Both the position numbers and the translations under genes were made by a program. The notes under the pieces were generated by a model. That model ran no database searches. It was given only the letters and a program-made list of their open reading frames with translations, and had not been told where the DNA came from. Below are positions 27,125-35,421 of a stretch of DNA of 60,682 bases, in pieces. Source of the stretch: Rubripirellula sp. (GTDB lineage: Bacteria > Planctomycetota > Planctomycetia > Pirellulales > Pirellulaceae). Each line of letters starts with the position of its first letter. Within the stretch, counting starts at the first letter, position 1. The stretch is from NCBI GenBank assembly GCA_012270065.1, contig JAAXJB010000074.1, positions 33,482 through 94,163 of the forward strand, written 5' to 3'.

Positions 27125-28222
27125 ATGAATCAATGTCTTTGGCCTCTCGTTCTAATGTTCGTGCTGATTGCTGTTGAACCGCAGGTTTACAGTCAAGACC
27201 TTCGGGCCTCGAATTCCACAGTCATGGCAACAGAAGAGTCGTCTGCTTTGTATTTTCCAGGTGATGTTGCAGATTGGGAGAAAGTCGAGCCAGAACAAGC
27301 CGGATGGGATCAATCCAGATTGGATGAGACGCTTGCCTGGGCTGGTGAGCATGGTTCTACCAGTCTGGTCATTCTCTATCGGGGAAGAATTCTGCTCGAA
27401 GAACACAGGGTAAAACGCAAAGCTGAAACCACTCAGCGTTACCAGCGTCTGTTTGTCGGTTTGAACAAAGAAAAGCAGGTGATCGAGGATGTTGCATCTG
27501 TGCAGAAAAGCATTGTTTCCATTCTGGTGGGTATTGCTCTCGAAAAAGAGTTGCTGGAACTTGATGATCCGGTTTCCAGCCATGTGGGAACCGGTTGGTC
27601 GAATGCCAGTCTGGTGCAGGAACAGCAAATTCAAATCAAGCACCTGCTTTCCATGACAAGTGGCTTGACTGATGACCTCAAGTACAGGTCTGCGCCTGGG
27701 AAGAAGTGGCGTTACAACACCAGCGCGTATGCTGTCGTTCGTGACTGTTTGGTAGCTGCATCAGGACTTAATGTCCACGAATTGACTTCAAAATGGTTGT
27801 TGGATGCGGTCGGAACGAAGGACTCGAAATGGGTGCCTCGTTCACGTTTGGTTACAGCCATGAATGCTTATGGTTTTGCCTCCAGTGCCCGCGATCTGGC
27901 GCGGGTTGGCTTGCTGATGCAAGCAGATGGAAAATGGGCGGGGAAAACCGTCTTGGCCAATGATGGCTATCGACTTGCTTCGCTAAGGTCATCGCAAAAT
28001 TTGCAGCCAAATTATGGTTATCTGTGGTGGTTGAATGAGCCAAAACGCAATCCGTTTGCACCTGCAGATGTCTACGCTGCCAAGGGTGCGTTGGGCCGAC
28101 GGATTTTTGTTTGTGCTTCGGAGGGATTGGTGGTCGTTCGGCTTGGCGATGAACCGGCGAAAATTGGCACAGCGGCGTTTGATCGGGAATTGTGGCGCCG
28201 AATCATGGCAGCAAAATTATGA
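27125..28222 (+). CDS. Secreted beta-lactamase-family serine hydrolase
   Basis: 365 residues from ATG 27125, which gives a clean signal peptide ending near VYS-Q; an upstream in-frame start at 27074 is less likely. The class C beta-lactamase/esterase fold is indicated by the S-x2-K motif (SVQKS), the Tyr motif region (WRYNTSAY), HLLSMTSGL and YGYLWW. The third motif, normally KTG or HxG, appears as KGALG. It is probably an esterase or peptidase in the periplasm; resistance function is not implied. Confidence 0.85.
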   Translation: MNQCLWPLVLMFVLIAVEPQVYSQDLRASNSTVMATEESSALYFPGDVADWEKVEPEQAGWDQSRLDETLAWAGEHGSTSLVILYRGRILLEEHRVKRKAETTQRYQRLFVGLNKEKQVIEDVASVQKSIVSILVGIALEKELLELDDPVSSHVGTGWSNASLVQEQQIQIKHLLSMTSGLTDDLKYRSAPGKKWRYNTSAYAVVRDCLVAASGLNVHELTSKWLLDAVGTKDSKWVPRSRLVTAMNAYGFASSARDLARVGLLMQADGKWAGKTVLANDGYRLASLRSSQNLQPNYGYLWWLNEPKRNPFAPADVYAAKGALGRRIFVCASEGLVVVRLGDEPAKIGTAAFDRELWRRIMAAKL

Positions 28223-28511
28223 GATTCCGGTGAGGGCGTGCAATCAGCGAGCGGCACAGTGGTGAAGGTTGTCCGTGATGAGCGCGGTTGAGTTTTGATC
28301 GCAAATCCCTGAAGGATCGTGCTGGCGAACCGCCTTTGGCCACCCTTGAAACAGGCGTTTCACCGAATGAAGTGATGAAGCGGTTGAAATGGGCTTTTCG
28401 AGCGTCGATACTGTGTGCCACAAGAACCCCACGCGTTGCCTCCCCTCATACGTTTTCGTCTGGAGGTGATGATCAAATTCCTGCCTTTGCCATTGATTGT
28501 GAGATCAGCTG

Positions 28512-29516
28512 ATGAAATTTTGCATGGGACTCGCTTCGTCTGTATTCGTATTCATCGCGTTTGCCACCGCACAGGCAGTTGAAACGCAGGCTCCTGTTCG
28601 TACAGGTAGCGGTCAGATGACGTTTGATACCGTCCCCGGATGGGGACTTCGGCCAGACGGAAGTTCGCCACTTGGCCCAACACATGGCGCTGTGGTGATC
28701 GACAAGGCGGGGAATATTTTCACGAGTGCGGGAGCAGGAGTATTTGCCTTTTCTCCCGAGGGACAGGTCGTCCGCAGCTACTTGGGGCCCAAGTATTCAA
28801 ATTTGCATGACATGGAAATCCGTGAAGAAGACGGTGAGGAGTTCATTTATGGGGCGAGGAATGCGAACGCTGAGGGAATCAAGTTCAATGCGCATAGCGG
28901 TGAAATCGTCCTGAAATTGGGCGTTCCAGAAGAATCTGGTTTGGGGAATATCAAGTTCAGTCCTACCGCCATCACGGTTGCTGCGAACGGAGATATCTTT
29001 CTTTCCAATGGTTATGCCACGAACCACATCATCAAGTATGACAAGAATGGCAAGTATCTGTCGCACTTCGGAAAAAAAGGGAATGGTATGAAGGAGTTCA
29101 ATACCGCCCATGGAATGACTCTGGATACTCGTTACGAGCCAGCACGCCTGTTGATCTGTGACCGCAATCACCAACCCAACGGAAGATTACTCCATTACGA
29201 TCTTGACGGTAACTTCATCGGTGAAGTTGTGACTGGTTTGGGGATGCCGACTTCTGTTTCGATACAGGGTGATTTTGTTTCGGTACCCGACTTGCATGGT
29301 CGATTGGTGATTCTCGACAAGTCCAACAAGATCATTTCGGTCGTGGGTGAGAATCCTGATCGGAAAAAAGGGCGGAGCTATGGAATTCCCCAGGATCAAT
29401 GGGTCGAAGGTGCGTTCAGTGGGACACATGGCTCGGCTTGGGATTCGGAAGGCAATCTGTATGTTCAGGACTGGAATATCTCCGGTCGGCTCATGAAATT
29501 GGTTCGGGTGAAATAG
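28512..29516 (+). CDS. Secreted NHL/six-bladed beta-propeller protein
   Basis: 334 residues with an N-terminal signal peptide (cleavage after AQA). Repeated blades of about 45 residues follow, of the type HGAVVIDKAGNIFTS, IKFSPTAITVAANGDIFLSNGY and SAWDSEGNLYVQDW, which fit NHL or 6-bladed TolB-like propellers. Such domains bind ligands or act as lactonase-like or lyase enzymes; no specific catalytic residues are evident. It lies in the same direction as the flanking genes, with 290 bp upstream free of genes. Confidence 0.8.
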   Translation: MKFCMGLASSVFVFIAFATAQAVETQAPVRTGSGQMTFDTVPGWGLRPDGSSPLGPTHGAVVIDKAGNIFTSAGAGVFAFSPEGQVVRSYLGPKYSNLHDMEIREEDGEEFIYGARNANAEGIKFNAHSGEIVLKLGVPEESGLGNIKFSPTAITVAANGDIFLSNGYATNHIIKYDKNGKYLSHFGKKGNGMKEFNTAHGMTLDTRYEPARLLICDRNHQPNGRLLHYDLDGNFIGEVVTGLGMPTSVSIQGDFVSVPDLHGRLVILDKSNKIISVVGENPDRKKGRSYGIPQDQWVEGAFSGTHGSAWDSEGNLYVQDWNISGRLMKLVRVK

Positions 29517-29728
29517 CAGAACTGGATTCTCCACCTCGCTGAGAGGTGCACAGACGAATTTACTTTTCGTTCCGTGAATGGTTTGGTTGTGCCGGATTGT
29601 TTTTGAGTTCCTCAAATCGTTCTGTGCGTCCATTTGTGATCAACATGTTGCTGCTTGTAAGCGAATGGATTGTCCGATTTCGTGAGTAACGGAATCTGCG
29701 GCCGAACATTGCCAAGGGAGCTTTGCAG

Positions 29729-30472
29729 ATGGAAAACAGGCAAAGGCAGAGGAATTGGTTAGCAAAGCTGATACGTCTCGCCTTTGTTCTGGGTGGCTTG
29801 GCCATTTGGTACGCGACACAGGCGTGGATCGGGCAACGCGAGTTGATGCCAGGAGCGATTGGGGATGCAGTGCACGATTGGTTGGCGGGGGCTAATGAGT
29901 ATTTTCATTCACACCCTGTTCATGCCAGCTATTTGTTGGTTGCAAGCTCTGCGGTGATCGATGCACTCGGGCTGTTTTTGCTCTGGAAATCCATATTCGG
30001 TCCCAGCATCAGGCCATTTCTGGGTTTGTTGCTTTTATTTGCCATGCGGCAGATTTGTCAGGTCTCGTGTGCTCTGGAGCCACCTTTGGGAATGATCTGG
30101 CATGATCCGGGCGTGCCCAGTTTATTGGTGACATACGGTGTGGCGACGGACTTTTTCTTCTCTGGCCATACAGGTCTGGCTGTTTTGGGGGCAGTCGAAC
30201 TGGCTCGGATTGGCGGACGCGGATGGATATTTCTTGGTGCGGCGGTCATTGCATTTGAAGTCATGACGGTGCTGGTGCTGCGGGCACACTACACCATGGA
30301 TGTATTTACCGGTGCCGTTGCCGCTCGTTATGCTTCTTTGATCGCTGTTCGGCTGTCGCCTGCATGTGACCGTTGGCTCGGACGCATGGCAGGCGAGGAA
30401 ACGTCGGAGCAGGAATTTGTAGCAACCGAGAATGCCACGAAAGAAGGGAACGAAATTCAGAAGGGGAATTAA
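29729..30472 (+). CDS. PAP2-type (sphingomyelin synthase-like) membrane phosphatase
   Basis: 247 residues from ATG 29729, with AAGGGAG 8 nt upstream; an in-frame TTG at 29723 is too close to that site. It has five or six membrane segments. The phosphatase motifs are DFFFSGHTG and, later, RAHYTMDVFTG, giving the catalytic His pair and Asp seen in the PAP2_C/sphingomyelin synthase-related group. It probably hydrolyses or transfers lipid phosphates or phospho-head-groups at the membrane. The polar Glu-rich tail is likely cytoplasmic. Confidence 0.83.
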   Translation: MENRQRQRNWLAKLIRLAFVLGGLAIWYATQAWIGQRELMPGAIGDAVHDWLAGANEYFHSHPVHASYLLVASSAVIDALGLFLLWKSIFGPSIRPFLGLLLLFAMRQICQVSCALEPPLGMIWHDPGVPSLLVTYGVATDFFFSGHTGLAVLGAVELARIGGRGWIFLGAAVIAFEVMTVLVLRAHYTMDVFTGAVAARYASLIAVRLSPACDRWLGRMAGEETSEQEFVATENATKEGNEIQKGN

Positions 30473-30658
30473 TCGAGAGTGACGATCAAAAGATCGGTTC
30501 CGGAATCTGATGTTCGTATTTGGAAGATCATTCCAACAGCAAACCGCTTCACTTGACGGTGAGACTCAAAAGACTGCAGTTCACAATCACCGTGAGTGAA
30601 TCATCGCAAACGTCCCGAAATTCTCGAGAGCGAGTATCTGATGATCATCGCGTTCTGA

Positions 30659-31981
30659 TCATGCTTCAAATTTCGTGCCCACTCTTTCGGGAGAACGGTT
30701 TTGCCAGACTCGTCCTTTGGGAAAGGAGTGTTCCTGGAGAAAATCAGGGAGGAAATCCAAGCCCCAGCCTGGAGCTTTCGGAGTTACATAGTGTCCATTT
30801 GTGGTCTGCACGGGGTTTGCAACGGAATCCTGCAGAAAGTCAATGTATTCGACGAGTTGCGTATCAGAATGTCCGGCTACTGAGATTTGATCCCACATGC
30901 CGTAATGTTGAATCATGTTGCACAACGCTATTCCGCCTCCATGTGGGCAAACAGGTACGTTGTATTTTGCAGCCATCAGGATAATTGCCATGACATCGTT
31001 CACACCCGCGACGCGGACGGCGTCGATTTGACAGTACTTGATTGCTCCACTTTTTAGAAGTTGTTTGAAAATGACAGGAGAGGCGGCCTGTTCTCCGCAT
31101 GCAAAATCAAAGCTTGCGTGCTCGAAGGTTTCTGCGAGTTCTACGTAACCAAGCACGTCGTCACGGGCGATTGGTTCTTCAACCCATTTCAGACCATAGG
31201 GAAGGTAGCTTTCGAGATGTTTCTTGGCTTCATTAATCCCCCAGTACTGGTTTGCATCAACCATCAAGTTGGCTTCCATGCCTATTGCGTTGCGCATGAA
31301 GGCCAGTCTGGCGACGTCATGATCCTGATCGAGACCAACTTTCAATTTGAAAGAATCAAAGCCCTCCGATTGAAGGCGGTGGATGGTCTCAAGAATCTGT
31401 TCGTCGCTTAGTCCTAGCCAACCGGCAGTGCAGTAGGCTTTGGGACCGATTTCTGACATTTCACTTTCGCGCTTTGGTATACCGGCCTGTTTGCTTGATA
31501 GGATCGCAATCGCTTCATCACGTGTGAGTGCGTCTTCGATGTTACGCCAATCAATGCAATCCACAATGAAGGCGGGATCAAGATCCACCAGCAATTTCCA
31601 AAGTGGTTTCTGTTCTTGTTTTGCCCACAGGTCCCACATCGCATTGAGTACGGCACCTACTGCCATGCGAAAGACACCATCATGCAGCCAGCGGAGTTGG
31701 TGGTGGTCAATCAACCTGTGGTAAAGTCGAAATGGTGAGTCAACGAATTCTGCCAGGTCTGTATCTACCACCAGTTGACATAAATCACTGATGCCATAGC
31801 AAATCCAATCTGTTCCTGCACCAGCAGTGAACACGACGGATACTCCCTGAATGCCCTCGTCCGTGTTCAGGTAAAGCACGGCCGATGAATAGTCGGGCTT
31901 TTTGTGAAAAGGATCAGAGCCCAATAAATGGTCGGAGGTTGGTACTCGAAGATCGACTACATCGAAGCCAGTGATTTTCAT
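30659..31981 (-). CDS. L-fuconate dehydratase (enolase superfamily)
   Basis: 440 residues. This mandelate-racemase-subgroup enolase dehydrates L-fuconate to 2-keto-3-deoxy-L-fuconate in fucose catabolism. The catalytic Lys pair K212/K214 is in FKLKVG. Metal ligands are at D243 (MVDANQ), E269 (WVEEP) and in the Glu of CGEQAA, and the general acid-base His347 is in CPHGGG. Family-typical TSDHLLGSDPFHKKPDYS and AGGA-like FTAGAGTDW are seen near the N-terminus. Planctomycetes commonly degrade sulfated fucans, which fits. No other fucose genes are adjacent. Confidence 0.92.
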   Translation of the reverse strand: MKITGFDVVDLRVPTSDHLLGSDPFHKKPDYSSAVLYLNTDEGIQGVSVVFTAGAGTDWICYGISDLCQLVVDTDLAEFVDSPFRLYHRLIDHHQLRWLHDGVFRMAVGAVLNAMWDLWAKQEQKPLWKLLVDLDPAFIVDCIDWRNIEDALTRDEAIAILSSKQAGIPKRESEMSEIGPKAYCTAGWLGLSDEQILETIHRLQSEGFDSFKLKVGLDQDHDVARLAFMRNAIGMEANLMVDANQYWGINEAKKHLESYLPYGLKWVEEPIARDDVLGYVELAETFEHASFDFACGEQAASPVIFKQLLKSGAIKYCQIDAVRVAGVNDVMAIILMAAKYNVPVCPHGGGIALCNMIQHYGMWDQISVAGHSDTQLVEYIDFLQDSVANPVQTTNGHYVTPKAPGWGLDFLPDFLQEHSFPKGRVWQNRSPERVGTKFEA

Positions 31982-32321
31982 GATAGGTCGTGGTTGAAAC
32001 GCAAGATTTGAAAATGAAGCGTGAAGAATAGCAAATGGCAGAGGCGGGGCTTGCGACAGAGGCCGGCTTTGCTGGCAGGCAAACTGCTTTTCATGGATTG
32101 GATCTTTGGAAAGTGCCAGCTTTACCGTTTGAAGGCAATGTCATGTTGCCGACAACGTATCAAAGCCCGAAGGGATTCGCATCCTGAGATAACCTGGATC
32201 CAGACTCGAGTAGGTGACAAACCACCTACGACTGATTGCGGTTATATTTCCGCGGGCTCACCGCGGCAATGGGAGTCCAGACTCCTGTCGCAGCTTGTCG
32301 CGAGCAAGGAAATCGGGAACA
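31982..32321. other. Intergenic stretch with three successive hairpins
   Basis: 340 bp between gspF and the L-fuconate dehydratase gene. Three inverted repeats lie close together: gtaggtg/cacctac (32210-32229), ccgcgg-gctca-ccgcgg (32250-32266) and ggagt/actcc (32272-32285). None is followed by a T-run on the minus strand. No gene is seen. Confidence 0.6.
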
Positions 32322-33530
32322 CTAAATCTGGCTGCTGCTCTTGAGAACAGGTACGATCAACGCGAGAACCACTGCGAGCACAAGCATTGCCATGATCAAA
32401 AGCATCAATGGTTCAAGTAGTCGGACAAAGAGGTCAAGTCGACGGAATGTGACTTTTTCCAGAGAGTCCGCTATTTCAGGTAGCACGGTGTCCAGTGAGT
32501 TGCTTTCCTCGCCCACGCTGATCATTTCCACGACAGGTCCGGGAAAATGCCCGCTGTTCCGCAATGGCGTTGCGAGGCTTTCACCGCTCCTGATATTTTC
32601 AGTTGCATCGCTGACTGATTCCTGAAGCAGACGGTTACCGGCCGCTGAACCTGCGATATCAAGTGATTGGAGGATCGGTACGCCATTATTGAGCAGCGTG
32701 CCCAGTACGCGGCAAAAACGCGCGACTGCAAGATTCATGAGAATCTCACCAAGGACGTGAATTTTGAGCTTCAGCCTCTCAAGCAATTCCTTGCCAGAAT
32801 CGGTTTGGAGCTTGGCTCGAGCCAGCAAGGCGGCGGCCGCCATCGCGATCAGAATGACCCAACCATAGTTCTGCAGAAAAGTACTGGTGGCAAGCAAGGC
32901 TTCTGTTGCACTTGGCATTTCACCCTTCTTGCGCAGCCGATCAAACATTGGATCAAATTTTGGAACGAAGAATACCAACAGGATGGTCAGTACGACGCTG
33001 CCGACTGAGAACAGGAACGTGGGATAGGCCATCGCGCTGATCGTCCGGCCCTTCAGGTCTTCCTGCAGTTCAGTGAACTTTCCAACTCGGTCCAACGCAT
33101 CTTCGAGAAATCCGCCTTCGGTTCCCGCGCGGACCATGTTGCATCCCATTTCGTTGAAAACCTTGGGATAGCGTGCCATGGCGTCGCCGATGCTTTCTCC
33201 ATCCTCGACACGGGAGCGGATGTCGGTGATGACTTCCTTCAGGGTCCCGTTACTGGTCTGCTCCGTCATCACATTGAGTGAGCGGATCATCGGCACGCCC
33301 GCTCTGAGCAATGCTGCCAGTTGTGAGTAAAAAGCCGCCATGGTTTGGGCTTTGACTTTCTTCCGGCCACCAAAAATCGCCTGCGTCCCGCCACCACTCA
33401 GCTTGACTTCGACGGGAAAAAGCGACTTTTCGGATAGGATTCCGGCAACTTCGCGTTCAGCATTCGCTTCGACCGTACCGGTGACCTGTTTGCCCGTCAT
33501 GTCGCGGGCGGTGTATGCGAAAGTCGGCAT
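32322..33530 (-). CDS. gspF: Type II secretion inner-membrane protein GspF-like
   Basis: 402 residues. This is the polytopic platform protein of type II secretion/type IV pilus machines, with two GspF domains (about 65-190 and 270-390). Both have the FYSQLAALLRAGVP... or FCRVLGTLLNNGVP... signature. There are three transmembrane helices, one pair around 167-230 and one near the C-terminus. The start codon lies 3 nt after the gspE stop. It is the last gene of the D-E-F operon and would anchor pseudopilus assembly. No pseudopilin gene is in the window. Confidence 0.94.
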   Translation of the reverse strand: MPTFAYTARDMTGKQVTGTVEANAEREVAGILSEKSLFPVEVKLSGGGTQAIFGGRKKVKAQTMAAFYSQLAALLRAGVPMIRSLNVMTEQTSNGTLKEVITDIRSRVEDGESIGDAMARYPKVFNEMGCNMVRAGTEGGFLEDALDRVGKFTELQEDLKGRTISAMAYPTFLFSVGSVVLTILLVFFVPKFDPMFDRLRKKGEMPSATEALLATSTFLQNYGWVILIAMAAAALLARAKLQTDSGKELLERLKLKIHVLGEILMNLAVARFCRVLGTLLNNGVPILQSLDIAGSAAGNRLLQESVSDATENIRSGESLATPLRNSGHFPGPVVEMISVGEESNSLDTVLPEIADSLEKVTFRRLDLFVRLLEPLMLLIMAMLVLAVVLALIVPVLKSSSQI

Positions 33531-33533
33531 GAT

Positions 33534-34715
33534 TTAGAGTCCCTCACCCTTAGTCACGCGGAGCACTTCATCGATCGAAGTGTCTCCACTGACGACCTTG
33601 TCCCACGCATCCATCCGTAGCGTTCTCATTCCCGCCTTCACAGCTTCTTTCCTGATTTCCCAACTGCTTTTTCGTTCCAGGGCCAATTGGCGAATTCCGT
33701 CGTTGGCTACCAGTAGTTCGTAAATTCCCATTCGGCCAGTGTAACCGACGTTACGACATTCTCGACAGCCAGCACTGCGATAGGCAGGGCGATCTGCCAG
33801 TTTCTCCCAGGGGAAGTCTGAAGGCGCGTCTTGCCGGTTTGGCGTGTAGGGCTCTTTGCACTTGCTGCATAAGCGACGGAGCAGGCGTTGCGCCATCACG
33901 GCTTCCACTGTGCCTGCCACAAGAAATGGCTCCACACCCATATCGCTCATTCGAGTGAAAGCACCGGCGGCATCATTCGTGTGCAATGTGCTGAACACAA
34001 GGTGACCGGTAAGGGACGCCTGAATCGCATTTTCGGCGGTTTCGAGGTCACGTATCTCACCGACGAGGACGATGTCCGGGTCGTGACGAAGAATGCTACG
34101 TAGCGAAGCCGCGAACGTAAGACCTATTTTGGAATGGACCTGAATCTGATTGATTCCATCGAGTTGGTATTCAACCGGATCCTCGGTGGTGATGATCTTG
34201 GTTTTCGGACTCTTGATCTGAAGCAGGCTGCTGTAAAGTGTGGTCGTTTTTCCAGATCCCGTGGGTCCGGTGACCAGCACAATGCCGTGCGGATACTTGA
34301 TGATCTCACTGAAGGTATCGTAGATCGGTTTTGACATGCCCAGTTGACTGAGGTCAAAGACCATCGAGGATTTGTCGAGGATACGCATCACCATCCCCTC
34401 GCCGTGGATCATCGGGATCACGCTCAGGCGGATGTCAACCTCACGGCCATGAACGCGAAGTTTGATGCGTCCGTCCTGCGGGAGCCTTTTCTCGGCGATG
34501 TTGAGTCTCGCCATGATTTTCAGGCGGCTGATGATTGCTGCCTGAAAACGATTGATTTCGGGAGGTGTTGGTTGAAGGTGCAGGATTCCGTCGATGCGAT
34601 ATCGAATCGCCAAACCGTTGGACTGCGTCTCGATGTGAACATCGCTGGCGCGTGTTTGAATGGCTTCCAGCAGGATTTCGTTCACCAGGCGGACAACGGA
34701 GGCTTCCTGCTCCAT
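33534..34715 (-). CDS. gspE: Type II secretion ATPase GspE, C-terminal part
   Basis: 393 residues carrying the complete GspE ATPase core. Walker A is [10 protein letters not shown], followed by the Asp-box region ([11 protein letters not shown]), Walker B ([10 protein letters not shown]), the His box (STLHTND) and a tetracysteine zinc site (LCSKC and [12 protein letters not shown]). The reading frame continues upstream through TGA 34731-34733 into the N-terminal domain at 34731-35225 without frameshift. The gene is therefore split by a stop codon. Translation could restart at ATG 34715, 13 nt after the stop, giving a two-polypeptide GspE, or the protein is disrupted. Confidence 0.9.
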   Translation of the reverse strand: MEQEASVVRLVNEILLEAIQTRASDVHIETQSNGLAIRYRIDGILHLQPTPPEINRFQAAIISRLKIMARLNIAEKRLPQDGRIKLRVHGREVDIRLSVIPMIHGEGMVMRILDKSSMVFDLSQLGMSKPIYDTFSEIIKYPHGIVLVTGPTGSGKTTTLYSSLLQIKSPKTKIITTEDPVEYQLDGINQIQVHSKIGLTFAASLRSILRHDPDIVLVGEIRDLETAENAIQASLTGHLVFSTLHTNDAAGAFTRMSDMGVEPFLVAGTVEAVMAQRLLRRLCSKCKEPYTPNRQDAPSDFPWEKLADRPAYRSAGCRECRNVGYTGRMGIYELLVANDGIRQLALERKSSWEIRKEAVKAGMRTLRMDAWDKVVSGDTSIDEVLRVTKGEGL

Positions 34716-34730
34716 CTCGCTCAGTTCGCT

Positions 34731-35225
34731 TCAGTCTGTCACGATGCCCTCAACAAGCTCAACTTCCTCCTCGCTTTTGGCAGCCATCAGTCCCTCGACT
34801 GTTTCGCTGCCAACACCAAGATTTCGATTCATCAAACGTGCGATTTCTTCACGTTCAGCAACAACGGGAATGATGTTTCTGCCTGTTGCGGCGCTTGCTT
34901 CGTCCAGAGGATACAGGTCCAGAGGATCTGACGTGGCAACGACGATTGAGTCCTGCTCAAAACGCAGTGGGAAGAGCGACTGTCGATAAATCAGTTTTTG
35001 TGGGAAGCCCTCAAGTGCGGCTGGATCAATCTCCGTCTCACGAAGATCGACATACTCGAGGCCGACTTCTTCTGCGAGTGCTTTGAGTGCATCAGCCTCT
35101 TCAACGTAGCCCAGAGAGATTGCCGCTTGCACAACGCTGTTGGAATCACTGCTGCGACTTTGCGCAAGTTGTTCTTCGCTGATTAAACCACGGCGTTTGA
35201 GTATTTCACCAGCATGCATGATCAT
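34731..35225 (-). CDS. gspE: GspE N-terminal domain, separated by in-frame TGA
   Basis: 164 residues corresponding to the GspE/PilB N-terminal (MshEN/T2SSE_N) domain. LKRRGLISEEQLAQS, AISLGYVEEADALKALAEEVGLEYVDL and VVATSDPLDLYPLDE are typical. It ends VEGIVTD-stop, and the codons after the stop (SELSE) continue straight into the ATPase part in the same frame. In other bacteria these two halves are one protein. See the finding on this stop codon. Confidence 0.88.
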   Translation of the reverse strand: MIMHAGEILKRRGLISEEQLAQSRSSDSNSVVQAAISLGYVEEADALKALAEEVGLEYVDLRETEIDPAALEGFPQKLIYRQSLFPLRFEQDSIVVATSDPLDLYPLDEASAATGRNIIPVVAEREEIARLMNRNLGVGSETVEGLMAAKSEEEVELVEGIVTD

Positions 35226-35421
35226 TTTCTGCCAATTCCTTGTCCGCTAGTGCAGAGCCATTTCGTTGTGTCTTGAAATTCGCCAACCCTGATTTGTTTC
35301 CAGCTTGAAAACATGCAATTGGAGATCTGTCGGTATCGACCGTGGGGTGGCATGGGGGAGTCATCAGCTTGCCGCGCTTAATTTGCATGTGACTGATGCT
35401 TTGGTTTGTTTCTGCGTTTGT

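Noticed and set aside
27125-28222. Antibiotic-resistance beta-lactamase
   Set aside because: The third motif is not a KTG and the protein fits the broad esterase/peptidase group of the fold; resistance is not supported.
34731-34733. Selenocysteine reading of the TGA in gspE, prompted by mnmH nearby
   Set aside because: The site is an interdomain linker with no redox role, and I see no SECIS-like hairpin just downstream. mnmH indicates selenium use in tRNA, not selenoproteins.
34344-34931. A 195-codon plus-strand frame across the gspE split
   Set aside because: It is antisense to conserved GspE sequence on both sides and does not resemble a protein.
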